NCBI GenBank assembly: GCA_043818215.1
Contig: JBDRGC010000463.1
Span: 1 to 14,703, forward strand
DNA from: JBDRGC01 sp043818215
GTDB taxonomy: Bacteria; Chloroflexota; Anaerolineae; Anaerolineales; UBA11858
Reading direction: 5' to 3'
DNA length: 14,703 nt
The notes beneath the pieces were generated by a model. That model saw only the letters and a program-made list of their open reading frames with translations. It had not been told where the DNA came from and ran no database searches. This document shows, one piece after another, positions 4,979-12,524 of this stretch. Every line of letters begins with the position of its first letter. The stretch's first letter is position 1. The translations under genes were made by a program, and so were the position numbers.

Positions 4979-7690
4979 ATGAAAAAGGGACTGCAATTCA
5001 GAAACGTAGATTTACATATCCATACTCCAGCGTCTGATTGTTTTTTGGATAAATCAGTCATGCCAGAAGCGATTGTACAACAGGCAATCGCCGCAGGTAT
5101 GGAAGTGATTGCCATCACCGACCACAACTCCGCGAATTGGGTGGATCGCATCAAAGCTGCCGCGCAAGGAACCTCCCTGACCGTCTTTGCGGGTGTGGAA
5201 ATTACTGTTCAACCTGGGGTACATATATTGGCTATTTTCCCTGAAACCGCGTCTGGAGACCATATAACAGATCTGCTGGCGGAGTTAGGTTTGGGCACAG
5301 ACAGTCGAGGCAATCCAGAAGCACTCGTTACCCGCTATGGACTTCAAGAAGTTATTAAAATGATCCATGGTAAAAAGGCTTTGCCAATTCTGGCACATAT
5401 TGATGCCCCGAAAGGTGTCTGGCAAGCATTGTCAGGTCAAACGCTTATCCAATTGTGGAATGATGCGAATTTTGCAGCCGTCGAAATTGTCGGTGATAGC
5501 CTGCCGCCAGAGATCGGGCATGATCCCTTTCCCCGTCGCCCGGCATATTATTGGGCTTCGGATAACCCTCACCCGGATGATAACCATAAACACTCTGAAA
5601 TTGGCATCGGACATCGTTTCTCGCGTTTCAAATTGGACCAACCTATCACCTGGAAAGGACTGCGGAATTGTTTTCAAGATCCTAAAGTGCGCATCCAACG
5701 CGGAAGGCATGACGATATTCAGATACGACACCCTATTCTGGAAAAAATCACGATCCGCGGTGGTTTTCTCTCTGAATTGGAATTGGAGTTCCTACCTAAT
5801 CTCAATGCGGTAATTGGCGGACGCGGTACAGGAAAATCAAGTTTATTGGAGTCACTTCGCTATGCTTTCGATGTAAAAGCGAACACAGATGCGAACTCCC
5901 GCCGATCTCGAGAAATTGTGGATCATATATTCCCACCTGGTTCGATGGTTACGGTGGATTTTACACTAGCTGATGGAATGTCATATCGAGTAGAACGTAT
6001 ATCGGGGCACTCTCCACGAATATGCCGTTCAGGCGAAGAAGACTACTTGGATATCCGGCCTAAAGAATTGCTCCCTCTTCAAGTGTATGGGCAAAAAGAA
6101 ATTTACGAGATCTCGGAAGATCCAACTTTTCAGTTGAAATTGTTGGATAATTATGTAGATGAGTACCTCAAGCCGCTCAGAGTCGATGAAGGAGAAATAC
6201 TGCGTCAGTTACGAGACAACGCTGCTGAAATTCTTCACCTGGAGGAGGACATAGCGTCTGCAGAAGAGTGGCTTAGCCGTCTAGGGGCGATCCGAGAAGA
6301 GATTCTCCGGATGGAACGTAAAGGCTTTGTCTCTACTATTGAGCAGAAGAAGCTCTATGATCGAGAGAAGCATTTATGGACTCAGACTCAAGAACAAGTT
6401 GATGAGTCGTTGAAAGACATTCGCTCTTTTGGGGAAGTACATCGATTAAACGTTGCTGATTTAGTACAACCCCCTGATGAATTGCCCAACCGCGATTTAT
6501 TGGCAAAGTTGGGGAGCTTGCTCATCGCTATCAACGAAGATTTGGAAAAAAGTCTGAATGAATTAAATGCCAGGGTAGCCCAAAAGTGGGCAGAAAGTCT
6601 ACCCTACCGGGATTCCTGGCAATCAGCCTTTGATACTCAAGAACACGCATACCAGGAGTTGTTGCGTGAGTTTCAGGGATCAGATGATGCCGACCGGTAT
6701 ATTCAACTCCAACGGCGAAAAACCGAGCTTGAGGAACGCAATCGAGAAGTCGAGAAACAGCGGGGTCTATTGAATCATTATTACCGAAGACGAAAAGTAC
6801 TATTAGAGCGGCTAAGGATTGTCCGCCGTAAAAAGTATGAGGTGCGTCGTGATAAAGCCAGCGATCTGAGCACAGCTTTGGAGAAAGTCAGAATCACTGT
6901 GCATCCCCAGGGCCATCGTCAAGCTTATGAAGAAAAGTTGCAAGAACTTTTTGCGGGTTTGAATGTTCGCAGCACGTCTCGCAAGCAATTGGTGGATACC
7001 GAGGCAGAGACGCCTAAACGAGAAGCGCAACGCCCAATCAAGTATCGCGGCGAGGTGATTCACCTGCTATCGCGAATTCCTCGCTACCTGGACCCAATTG
7101 ATCTGGCTTATGCGATTCGAATCGAACAAACTCGCTCAGATGAAGACGAGAGCATCCTCGAAACACAATTTAGTATCGATTCTGATGCCATGCGGCGTAA
7201 TATGGCGGGGCTAAGACTGGATCAACTCTTTGAGCTAGAAACCTGCGAAATTCGTGATCTCCCCATCATTGAATTAAAAGTGGGTGGAGGTGATCTAGAC
7301 TACCGCTCGTTAGATAAACTGTCGGTAGGCCAACGGTGTACTGCATTGCTTTTGTTGGTACTTCTTGAGAGTCCTGCGCCTCTAATTATTGATCAACCTG
7401 AAGATGATCTTGACAACCAGTTTATCTTTGACCAAATCGTTGAGACGCTAAGGAATGAAAAAGAAAAACGGCAGTTTATCATTGCTACCCATAATGCCAA
7501 TATTCCTGTATCGGGAGATGCGGAATTGATTATTGTGCTGGAAGCTGATGACAAACATGGACAGGTAAAGGAAAATGGTATTGGCTCCATCGACACAGTA
7601 TCTATAAAAGAATCTGTCGAGCAGATTTTGGAGGGTGGTGAAGAGGCATTCAAACGACGCAGGGATAAATATGGTATTGATGAAAAGTAG
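4979..7690 (+). CDS. PHP phosphoesterase fused to SMC-type ATPase (TrlF-like; Menshen-like third gene)
   Basis: A 903-residue fusion. Residues 1 to about 200 are a PHP metallophosphoesterase with its metal ligands in place: HIH at 13-15, TDH at 47-49, GVE at 72-74, His82, His140 and SDNPH at 194-198. An ABC/SMC head follows with Walker A GGRGTGKSS at 280-288 (Lys286) and a Q-loop-like QVYGQKEI at 368-375. A charged coiled-coil arm spans about 390-690. The second head half has the signature LSVGQR at 781-786, Walker B IIDQPEDDLD at 803-812 and ATHNAN at 836-841. This is the layout of TrlF-family AAA-like ATPases found in defence loci. GAGG at 4967-4970 supports the start. PHP domains hydrolyse phosphoesters, so a nucleic acid or nucleotide target is likely; the specific substrate is unknown. 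Confidence 0.9.
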   Translation: MKKGLQFRNVDLHIHTPASDCFLDKSVMPEAIVQQAIAAGMEVIAITDHNSANWVDRIKAAAQGTSLTVFAGVEITVQPGVHILAIFPETASGDHITDLLAELGLGTDSRGNPEALVTRYGLQEVIKMIHGKKALPILAHIDAPKGVWQALSGQTLIQLWNDANFAAVEIVGDSLPPEIGHDPFPRRPAYYWASDNPHPDDNHKHSEIGIGHRFSRFKLDQPITWKGLRNCFQDPKVRIQRGRHDDIQIRHPILEKITIRGGFLSELELEFLPNLNAVIGGRGTGKSSLLESLRYAFDVKANTDANSRRSREIVDHIFPPGSMVTVDFTLADGMSYRVERISGHSPRICRSGEEDYLDIRPKELLPLQVYGQKEIYEISEDPTFQLKLLDNYVDEYLKPLRVDEGEILRQLRDNAAEILHLEEDIASAEEWLSRLGAIREEILRMERKGFVSTIEQKKLYDREKHLWTQTQEQVDESLKDIRSFGEVHRLNVADLVQPPDELPNRDLLAKLGSLLIAINEDLEKSLNELNARVAQKWAESLPYRDSWQSAFDTQEHAYQELLREFQGSDDADRYIQLQRRKTELEERNREVEKQRGLLNHYYRRRKVLLERLRIVRRKKYEVRRDKASDLSTALEKVRITVHPQGHRQAYEEKLQELFAGLNVRSTSRKQLVDTEAETPKREAQRPIKYRGEVIHLLSRIPRYLDPIDLAYAIRIEQTRSDEDESILETQFSIDSDAMRRNMAGLRLDQLFELETCEIRDLPIIELKVGGGDLDYRSLDKLSVGQRCTALLLLVLLESPAPLIIDQPEDDLDNQFIFDQIVETLRNEKEKRQFIIATHNANIPVSGDAELIIVLEADDKHGQVKENGIGSIDTVSIKESVEQILEGGEEAFKRRRDKYGIDEK

Positions 7691-7804
7691 TCGCTGATTT
7701 CTCGTAGAGTGGGTTAGATGGTTTTCGCTGCGCTGTTTCGCAGCCTATCGAGCCGTGACGGTAAAATCATCCCCGCTGGCACCGATCTGCCCCAAAAACA
7801 AACG

Positions 7805-7839
7805 AACCCCCGGCGTCACTTCGACACCGGGGGTTTTTT
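7805..7839. terminator. Bidirectional intrinsic terminator between convergent genes
   Basis: AACCCCCGG (7805-7813) pairs with CCGGGGGTT (7827-7835), and the inner bases extend the stem with a wobble on the minus strand. On the plus strand a run of six T (7834-7839) follows. On the minus strand a T-rich stretch (TTCGTTTGTTTTT) follows. It lies between the end of the PHP-ATPase gene (7690) and the convergent gene ending at 7862, so it can serve both. Confidence 0.88.
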
Positions 7840-7861
7840 GAGCATATTAGCACACTTGTGT

Positions 7862-8962
7862 TCAGTATCTCAGCAACGCCCCAATATCCCCATGCTTTTT
7901 CAATATCTCGTTATCGTGCAGCACCTCGACTTCGCCGCCATCTTGCAGCACTTTGCGGACTGCCAGTTCCACCGCGTCTGGGATTTTCTCGACACCGCTG
8001 CCGCAGAATGGGCAGGTATCCAACTCTTGGGCAGTCACGTATTCGCAACTCTGGCAGCGGTATCCGGGGGCACGGAAACCCTCGGAAATCAGCAGGGTCT
8101 GCACCCGCCCCTCGTGGACGGCGCCGAGAGTACCATCCAGGCCGACCACCCCGCCGCGCCCCTTGGCAGCCCCCGTGACAACGGCCTCGAGGGAACGGGC
8201 TTCGCGTCGATGTTCGGCCTCTTGCCCCACCTGCATGGCGCGCTCCATCACCTCTATGTGGCTGGCGGTCATGCTGATGGGGAAGGTTCCCACGATAAGG
8301 CTTTGCCAGGATTTGGGTAGTTGGCTGCGGAAGAGCGCGATATTATCGCCCGTGCCGCCGATGAGTACGCGCCGCACGTTGTTTTCGGAAAAGAATTGTG
8401 ATGCGAATTCGGCAGCCTCTTTCATATTGCGGTCTGTGACTCCCTCTATATAGTAGGTTTGTCCGGATTCGCCGCTGCGCCGCCCCGTTGCCTGGGAGCC
8501 GCCGCCGTGTTTGACGCGCCGCACGCTTTCGCCCATAATGCCTTCCTGCTCGAGCAATGTGCCTATATGGAAGGAGAACAAGCGCGCACCTTGTTTGTCT
8601 ATAATTACAACTCCGTAACCTCCGTAGGAGTCTAGCAAATCTGCCAATGGCTTGACATAAGGGCGGGAATTGACGCGCACCCGGCTGCGCACAGGCATAG
8701 CAATTGGGTACACCCGGAAGAAATCCTCCGCGGCGCAGGAAAATACTGCCACGCTGCGGCCCGAGTAATCGTATTCGTGGTCGAAATAACGTTCGATTTC
8801 AGAGGTGTCATCAGGTAAATCGACCTCCTTTATCTGGGAGCGCAATTTAAGTTTGTAGACATCTGCATTGCCCAGCGCAGGGTCTGTATTCAAGTAAATA
8901 CTCAGTACGGGATGCTGTGCTTTGTAATCCAGCAATTCTTGAAGATCGCGTTCGGTCAACAT
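7862..8962 (-). CDS. Bacterial eRF1-family protein (baeRF / Vms1-like peptidyl-tRNA hydrolase candidate)
   Basis: A 366-residue cytosolic protein of the archaeo-eukaryotic release-factor superfamily. A loop with KHGGGSQATGRR at 151-162 resembles the GGSQ of Vms1/ANKZF1 rather than the GGQ of true eRF1; in those proteins it releases peptides from stalled ribosomal complexes. Residues 196-345 fit the L7Ae/pelota-like third domain, with a treble-clef-like zinc site Cys303, Cys306, Cys317, Cys320 inserted. The closing segment DAVELAVRKVLQDGGEVEVL...GDIGALLRY matches the usual eRF1 end. AAAGGAG at 8969-8975 sits six bases before the ATG. It appears monocistronic. Family placement is firm, but the ribosome-rescue role in bacteria is inferred from relatives. 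Confidence 0.83.
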   Translation of the reverse strand: MLTERDLQELLDYKAQHPVLSIYLNTDPALGNADVYKLKLRSQIKEVDLPDDTSEIERYFDHEYDYSGRSVAVFSCAAEDFFRVYPIAMPVRSRVRVNSRPYVKPLADLLDSYGGYGVVIIDKQGARLFSFHIGTLLEQEGIMGESVRRVKHGGGSQATGRRSGESGQTYYIEGVTDRNMKEAAEFASQFFSENNVRRVLIGGTGDNIALFRSQLPKSWQSLIVGTFPISMTASHIEVMERAMQVGQEAEHRREARSLEAVVTGAAKGRGGVVGLDGTLGAVHEGRVQTLLISEGFRAPGYRCQSCEYVTAQELDTCPFCGSGVEKIPDAVELAVRKVLQDGGEVEVLHDNEILKKHGDIGALLRY

Positions 8963-8968
8963 ACTAAG

Positions 8969-8975
8969 CTCCTTT
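8969..8975 (-). promoter_or_regulatory. ribosome binding site of the eRF1-like gene
   Basis: Read on the minus strand, AAAGGAG lies six bases before the ATG at 8962. It is the best Shine-Dalgarno match in the window and fixes the start. Confidence 0.75.
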
Positions 8976-9092
8976 CTATCTGGTTATGAATGAAGTATCG
9001 AACGAATATTAGGAGTCATCTTTCAAGCTGCTGCTGAAAGAGGCTTGCGTAGAACGCGGACACCTCCACTTTTACCGCAGGTGCAAGTGTGA

Positions 9093-9317
9093 CACGGATA
9101 TGCGGATTGACGCGGATATTACTTTTTGGCTCTCTGGGATTTGCCGTGACTCCGTACATGGATTGCACGGATTTCACGGAGTCTCACGGAGAAAACGATA
9201 AAAAATCCGTGTTTATCCGTGTAATCCGTGTCCAAAATGTTTTAACCACAGCGATTCCCAAAGACCCTACTTTTTAAAGAATCCGCGTATATCCGCCTGA
9301 TCCGCGTCATCCGCGTT
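9093..9317. repeat. Nested CACGGAT/CGCGGAT inverted repeats filling the 8963-9347 gap
   Basis: The outer left arm (9093-9120: CACGGAT, GCGGATT, CGCGGAT units) faces an outer right arm (9280-9317) of four ATCCGCG/ATCCGCC units spaced ten bases apart. Inside, 9152-9192 carries CACGGAT and CACGGAG units and faces 9204-9232, with three ATCCGTG units again ten bases apart. The arms can pair in several registers. No start codon with a plausible ribosome site lies here, and no other feature was seen in the 385-bp gap. It lies downstream of the protease gene and upstream of the eRF1-like gene, so it may limit read-through. Confidence 0.65.
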
Positions 9318-9347
9318 CTATTTACCACCGGGTTGAACGCTTACATC

Positions 9348-10505
9348 TCAGGGCCGTTTTTCCAGCATAAGTTCCAACTCGATCTCGCCATCTGAGCGCA
9401 GGATACTCATCATTATGGTATCGCCGGGACTCTTTTGGTTGAGCAGGTAGGAGATCAAATCGCCGAAATCGCGCACCTCGCGGCCGTCGATAGCGGTGAT
9501 CAAATCGCCGCCTGCCAACAGATCGGGGATATCTGTAGGATCGGTGCCAGCCCGCAATCCAGCTTTGTCTGCCGGGCTTTGGGGCGTGACATACGTAATA
9601 TACACTCCCGTCGAGCGCGGCAATCCCAGCGCTTCTTGCTGAAACAGGTTGATCTCAGGCAGGGTTCGAATGCCCATGTAGGGGTAATCATAGCGCCCTT
9701 CAGCGATCAGGTAAGGCACGACGCGTTTGACGATATTGATGGGGACGGAAAATCCAAGCCCTGAGTTGACCGGCTGCCCGGTGATGTCGATACTGCTGCT
9801 TTGGATAGCCACATTGATACCGACCACCTCCCCATCCAGGTTGAGCAGCGGCCCGCCGGAGTTTCCGGGGTTGATGGCGGCATCAGTTTGGATGATATCG
9901 CCCGCGGTGAAAGCCCCGCCGTCGGGGGCTGCGTGCAGGGATTGCATTGTGCGCCCCAGCGATGAGACCACTCCAGTTGTCATGGTGCTTTCTAATCCCA
10001 GGGGGTTGCCAATGGCTATCACGATTTGGCCCACCTGAATCAGGTCGGAGTCTCCCATAGGGATGGGAAAAAGTTCATCGGGCGGGGCATCCACTTTAAG
10101 TACCGCAATATCCGAATCGAGATCAACCCCCAATATTTCCCCGCGAATTTTGAAGCCGGAAGGGAAATCGACTTCTAATTCCGTTGCATTGCGTACAACG
10201 TGATAATTGGTGACGATATGGCCTTCTTTGTCGATGATAAAACCAGACCCCAGCCCGCTGCCTTCTTCGGAGAGCACCCGGATGGCGACCACTCCTGGGT
10301 TGACTTGTTGATACAGGTCGATAAGTCGATCTTGTTGGCCTGCCAGTTCAACGGGCGGGTCAGGCGGGTCTGAAATTGGATATGGAGTGTTATCGATAGT
10401 CGTTGGGACGGGCGTGTCAACTGGTGAACCACTCAATGCACATGCCAATGTTGTTAGAGAGAGAACGGTTGCAATGATAATAAGTATGTAAAGTGTACGT
10501 TTCAT
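9348..10505 (-). CDS. HtrA/DegP-type exported serine protease with one PDZ domain
   Basis: A 385-residue protease of the trypsin-like S1C family that degrades misfolded extracytoplasmic proteins. Residues 1-22 are an export signal (hydrophobic core 5-20) ending in TTLAC. Cys22 may be lipidated, though the -3 residue Thr is unusual for a lipobox. A Pro-rich linker spans 27-52. The catalytic triad is His102 in TNYHVV, Asp132 in DLDSDIAVLK and Ser216 in INPGNSGGPLL. One PDZ domain occupies about 275-383, with AGLRAG at 315-320 and GGDLITAIDG at 332-341. With a single PDZ it resembles DegS or plain HtrA in layout. CAGGA nine bases upstream is a weak ribosome site. A 13-bp tandem repeat lies 70 bases upstream. 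Confidence 0.92.
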   Translation of the reverse strand: MKRTLYILIIIATVLSLTTLACALSGSPVDTPVPTTIDNTPYPISDPPDPPVELAGQQDRLIDLYQQVNPGVVAIRVLSEEGSGLGSGFIIDKEGHIVTNYHVVRNATELEVDFPSGFKIRGEILGVDLDSDIAVLKVDAPPDELFPIPMGDSDLIQVGQIVIAIGNPLGLESTMTTGVVSSLGRTMQSLHAAPDGGAFTAGDIIQTDAAINPGNSGGPLLNLDGEVVGINVAIQSSSIDITGQPVNSGLGFSVPINIVKRVVPYLIAEGRYDYPYMGIRTLPEINLFQQEALGLPRSTGVYITYVTPQSPADKAGLRAGTDPTDIPDLLAGGDLITAIDGREVRDFGDLISYLLNQKSPGDTIMMSILRSDGEIELELMLEKRP

Positions 10506-10551
10506 TTATGGGTATCCTGAGAGCCTATTCAGTACACGAACTGGCATGATG

Positions 10552-10568
10552 GGCAGAAAAATTCTGCC
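10552..10568. other. Short hairpin upstream of the HtrA-type gene
   Basis: GGCAGAA (10552-10558) and TTCTGCC (10562-10568) form a perfect 7-bp stem with a three-base loop, 47 bases before the protease ATG on the minus strand. It may be an operator or sit in the transcript leader. Function is unknown. Confidence 0.4.
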
Positions 10569-10577
10569 AATCCTGTC

Positions 10578-10727
10578 GCTGTCTGTAGCGGCTGTTTGTA
10601 GCGGCTGTTTGTAGCGGCTGTTTGTAGCAGCTGTTTGTAGTTGCTGTTTATAGTGGCTGTTTGTAGTGGCGCACGAGAGTGCGCTGCTGTTTGTAGTCAC
10701 TGTTTGTAGTCGCGCCCGAGAGTGCGC
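10578..10727. repeat. 13-bp tandem repeat with two interspersed hairpins, in the 10506-10872 gap
   Basis: Seven units of GCTGTTTGTAGYG type run without a break from 10578 to 10668 (13 bases each, with drift from CG through CA and TT to TG at the end). A hairpin GCGCAC-GAGA-GTGCGC follows at 10669-10684, then two more units (10686-10711), then a second, imperfect copy of the hairpin at 10712-10727. The array separates the divergent protease and sensor-kinase genes. A minus-strand open frame through it is a by-product of the repeat. Possible roles are a protein-binding array or a slippage-prone spacer. Confidence 0.85.
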
Positions 10728-10793
10728 TGTGTACCTTGCCTGATATGATTGTATGCGCGTAGGGTAGGTAGAGTCAAGCGGTTTTCGTAATAT

Positions 10794-10820
10794 TTAACAA
10801 TATTCTAACATGCGTATAAA
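10794..10820 (+). promoter_or_regulatory. Candidate promoter of the sensor-kinase pair
   Basis: TTAACA (10794-10799) and TATAAA (10815-10820) each match consensus at five of six positions, but the spacer is only 15 bases. A rival is TATCAT at 10861-10866, which would start transcription almost at the ATG. The surroundings are AT-rich, unlike the flanking genes. Confidence 0.35.
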
Positions 10821-10872
10821 ATTCGTATATCCCCGTCTCCCGATTTTGTTAGAACCGTGCTATCATTAAGGT

Positions 10873-12522
10873 ATGAGTACAACACAAGAACGGATTTTAG
10901 TAGTAGAAGCCGATCCTGAAATCAGCGATCTCATTGCCCGTCAGGCATTGATCCCGATGGGATACCAGGTCAAGGTGATTAGTGTTGCTCCTAAGGCGAT
11001 TCAGGAGGCTGTACGCCTCTTGCCTGATGTCATGATCGTGAATTTGAACTTGCCCGGGTTGAGCGGCAAAGACCTGCTGGTGGCGTTGTCATCTCAGGGT
11101 TTGAATATGCCTGTGATTGTGATCGCCGAGCAAGGCATGGAGAGAGATGTGATCCAGGCTTTCCGGTTGGGAGCCTCCGATTATTTGGGGTGGCCTATCA
11201 GGGAGGCGGAGGTGGTCTCCGCTGTGGAGCGGGCGCTTGAACAGGTGCGGGCGCGGCGCGAGCGTGATCATCTGGTCCGTCAGGTGAAGAAGACCAACCA
11301 GGAATTGCAGAGCCGGGTGCGCGAGCTGACCACCATATTTGGTATCGGTAAAGCAGTAACTTCGATCACCGACCGGCGGGCGCTCTTTGATAAGATCGTC
11401 GAGGGGGCGGTTTACGTCGCCGAGGCGGACAAAGGCTGGCTGCTCTTGCGAAAGGGAGACAGCAGGACTTTTCTTCTAAGTGCTCACCGAAATTTGCCAA
11501 AATCTATTGCCTCGAAGATCAATCAACCCTGGGACGACGGTATCAGCTCCCTGGTGTCGCTTTCGGGGGAGACACTCTCAATTCACGGAACCCCTCTCGA
11601 TCGATTCAAAGTTTCGAGATTGGGAAAATCGGCCCTGGTCGTGCCGGTCAAGGCTCAAAAAGAAGTTGTGGGTTTATTGGTAGCTGTGCGGGAGAAGGCG
11701 AATCCCTTTAGTTCCAGTAGTCAAACATTGTTAGAAGCGCTTGCAGATTATGTTTCGATTTCCCTGGTGAATGTGCGCCTGTTTCAGGCGGTTGAAGAAC
11801 GTACCTTATCGTTGAAGAAAGCGGCGGAAGCCTCGCGTGAAAACGAGCAAAGCAAGGCCGCAATTCTCGAAAATGCCAGCCAGGGATTGCGTCCTCAACT
11901 GATGAGTATTGCTCATCAGGTGGATCTGCTATCAGGCCAGAGTGAAAGTTCCTCGAGCGCAGACCAGAAGGATGCCATTCGGCTGATTCGTGAGCATTTG
12001 GGAAAGGCGGACAGGGTTGTGGAGTCGCTTGCTAGTTTACAGAAAGCCAGTTCCCCCCAAAATCTGGTGACTGTAAATCTAAGCGATTTGGCTCGTCAGG
12101 CGATTGCACGTTTCCAGCATGCGGCTAGAGAAAGAGCGGTGACTCTGCATTCGAAACTGCCAGCAAAACCGATTTTTGTGATGGCAGATATTGATCATAT
12201 TGCTCAAGTCTTCGACGCATTGTTATCGAATGCTGTCAGATTCAGCGCGGGGGACGTGAGCGTATACGTAGGGCTAGATAAAAGCGGCAAACCCTATGCA
12301 GCCGTGCATGATACAGGCCCTGGAATCGATGAGGAATATCAGACTTCTATTTTCTATCCATTCTATCAGGCGGGTACATCTGCTGCTAAAAAGTACGCTG
12401 GCTTGGGGATTGGCCTAGCTCTGGCGAAGGAGATTGTCAAGGCACACGGTGGGGAGATGTGGGTCAAGAGCCAGCCCAGTGATGGTTCAACCTTTTACTT
12501 TACACTGAGGCCACCAAAGTAA
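10873..12522 (+). CDS. Degenerate REC-GAF-histidine-kinase-like sensor protein (pseudokinase candidate)
   Basis: A 549-residue soluble protein. The receiver (about 7-125) has Asn57 where the phosphorylated Asp should be (MIVNLNLPG), Ala85 for the conserved Thr/Ser, and Trp107 for the conserved Lys. A coiled coil (126-155) leads to a GAF domain (about 155-305). The dimerisation helix carries ASQGLRPQL at 335-343, with Gln337 in place of the phospho-accepting His of the SHELRTPL box. The ATP-binding domain is normal: N-box Asn453 in LLSNAVRFS, DTGPG at 480-484 and GLGIG at 510-514. So it can probably bind ATP but neither accept nor store phosphate in the usual way. The next gene starts two bases after its stop. 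The ATG has almost no leader room for a ribosome site. Confidence 0.88.
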   Translation: MSTTQERILVVEADPEISDLIARQALIPMGYQVKVISVAPKAIQEAVRLLPDVMIVNLNLPGLSGKDLLVALSSQGLNMPVIVIAEQGMERDVIQAFRLGASDYLGWPIREAEVVSAVERALEQVRARRERDHLVRQVKKTNQELQSRVRELTTIFGIGKAVTSITDRRALFDKIVEGAVYVAEADKGWLLLRKGDSRTFLLSAHRNLPKSIASKINQPWDDGISSLVSLSGETLSIHGTPLDRFKVSRLGKSALVVPVKAQKEVVGLLVAVREKANPFSSSSQTLLEALADYVSISLVNVRLFQAVEERTLSLKKAAEASRENEQSKAAILENASQGLRPQLMSIAHQVDLLSGQSESSSSADQKDAIRLIREHLGKADRVVESLASLQKASSPQNLVTVNLSDLARQAIARFQHAARERAVTLHSKLPAKPIFVMADIDHIAQVFDALLSNAVRFSAGDVSVYVGLDKSGKPYAAVHDTGPGIDEEYQTSIFYPFYQAGTSAAKKYAGLGIGLALAKEIVKAHGGEMWVKSQPSDGSTFYFTLRPPK

Positions 12523-12524
12523 CT

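Noticed and set aside
1..7690. Prophage or integrated plasmid carrying the defence genes
   Set aside because: No integrase, attachment-site duplication, tRNA, replication or structural gene was seen in the window.
7718..8453. Plus-strand open frames of 200, 106 and 166 codons
   Set aside because: They are antisense to the eRF1-like gene, cross its terminator, and have low-complexity products.
9089..9277. Plus-strand open frame of 62 codons
   Set aside because: It runs through the nested CGGAT repeats and has no coding signature.
10506..10700. Minus-strand open frame encoding repeated NSRYKQPLQTAAT-like units
   Set aside because: It is produced by the 13-bp DNA tandem repeat; a period of 13 shifts frame, and no ribosome site is present.
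10578..10727. CRISPR array
   Set aside because: Units of 13 bases are contiguous without unique spacers, and no cas gene is near.
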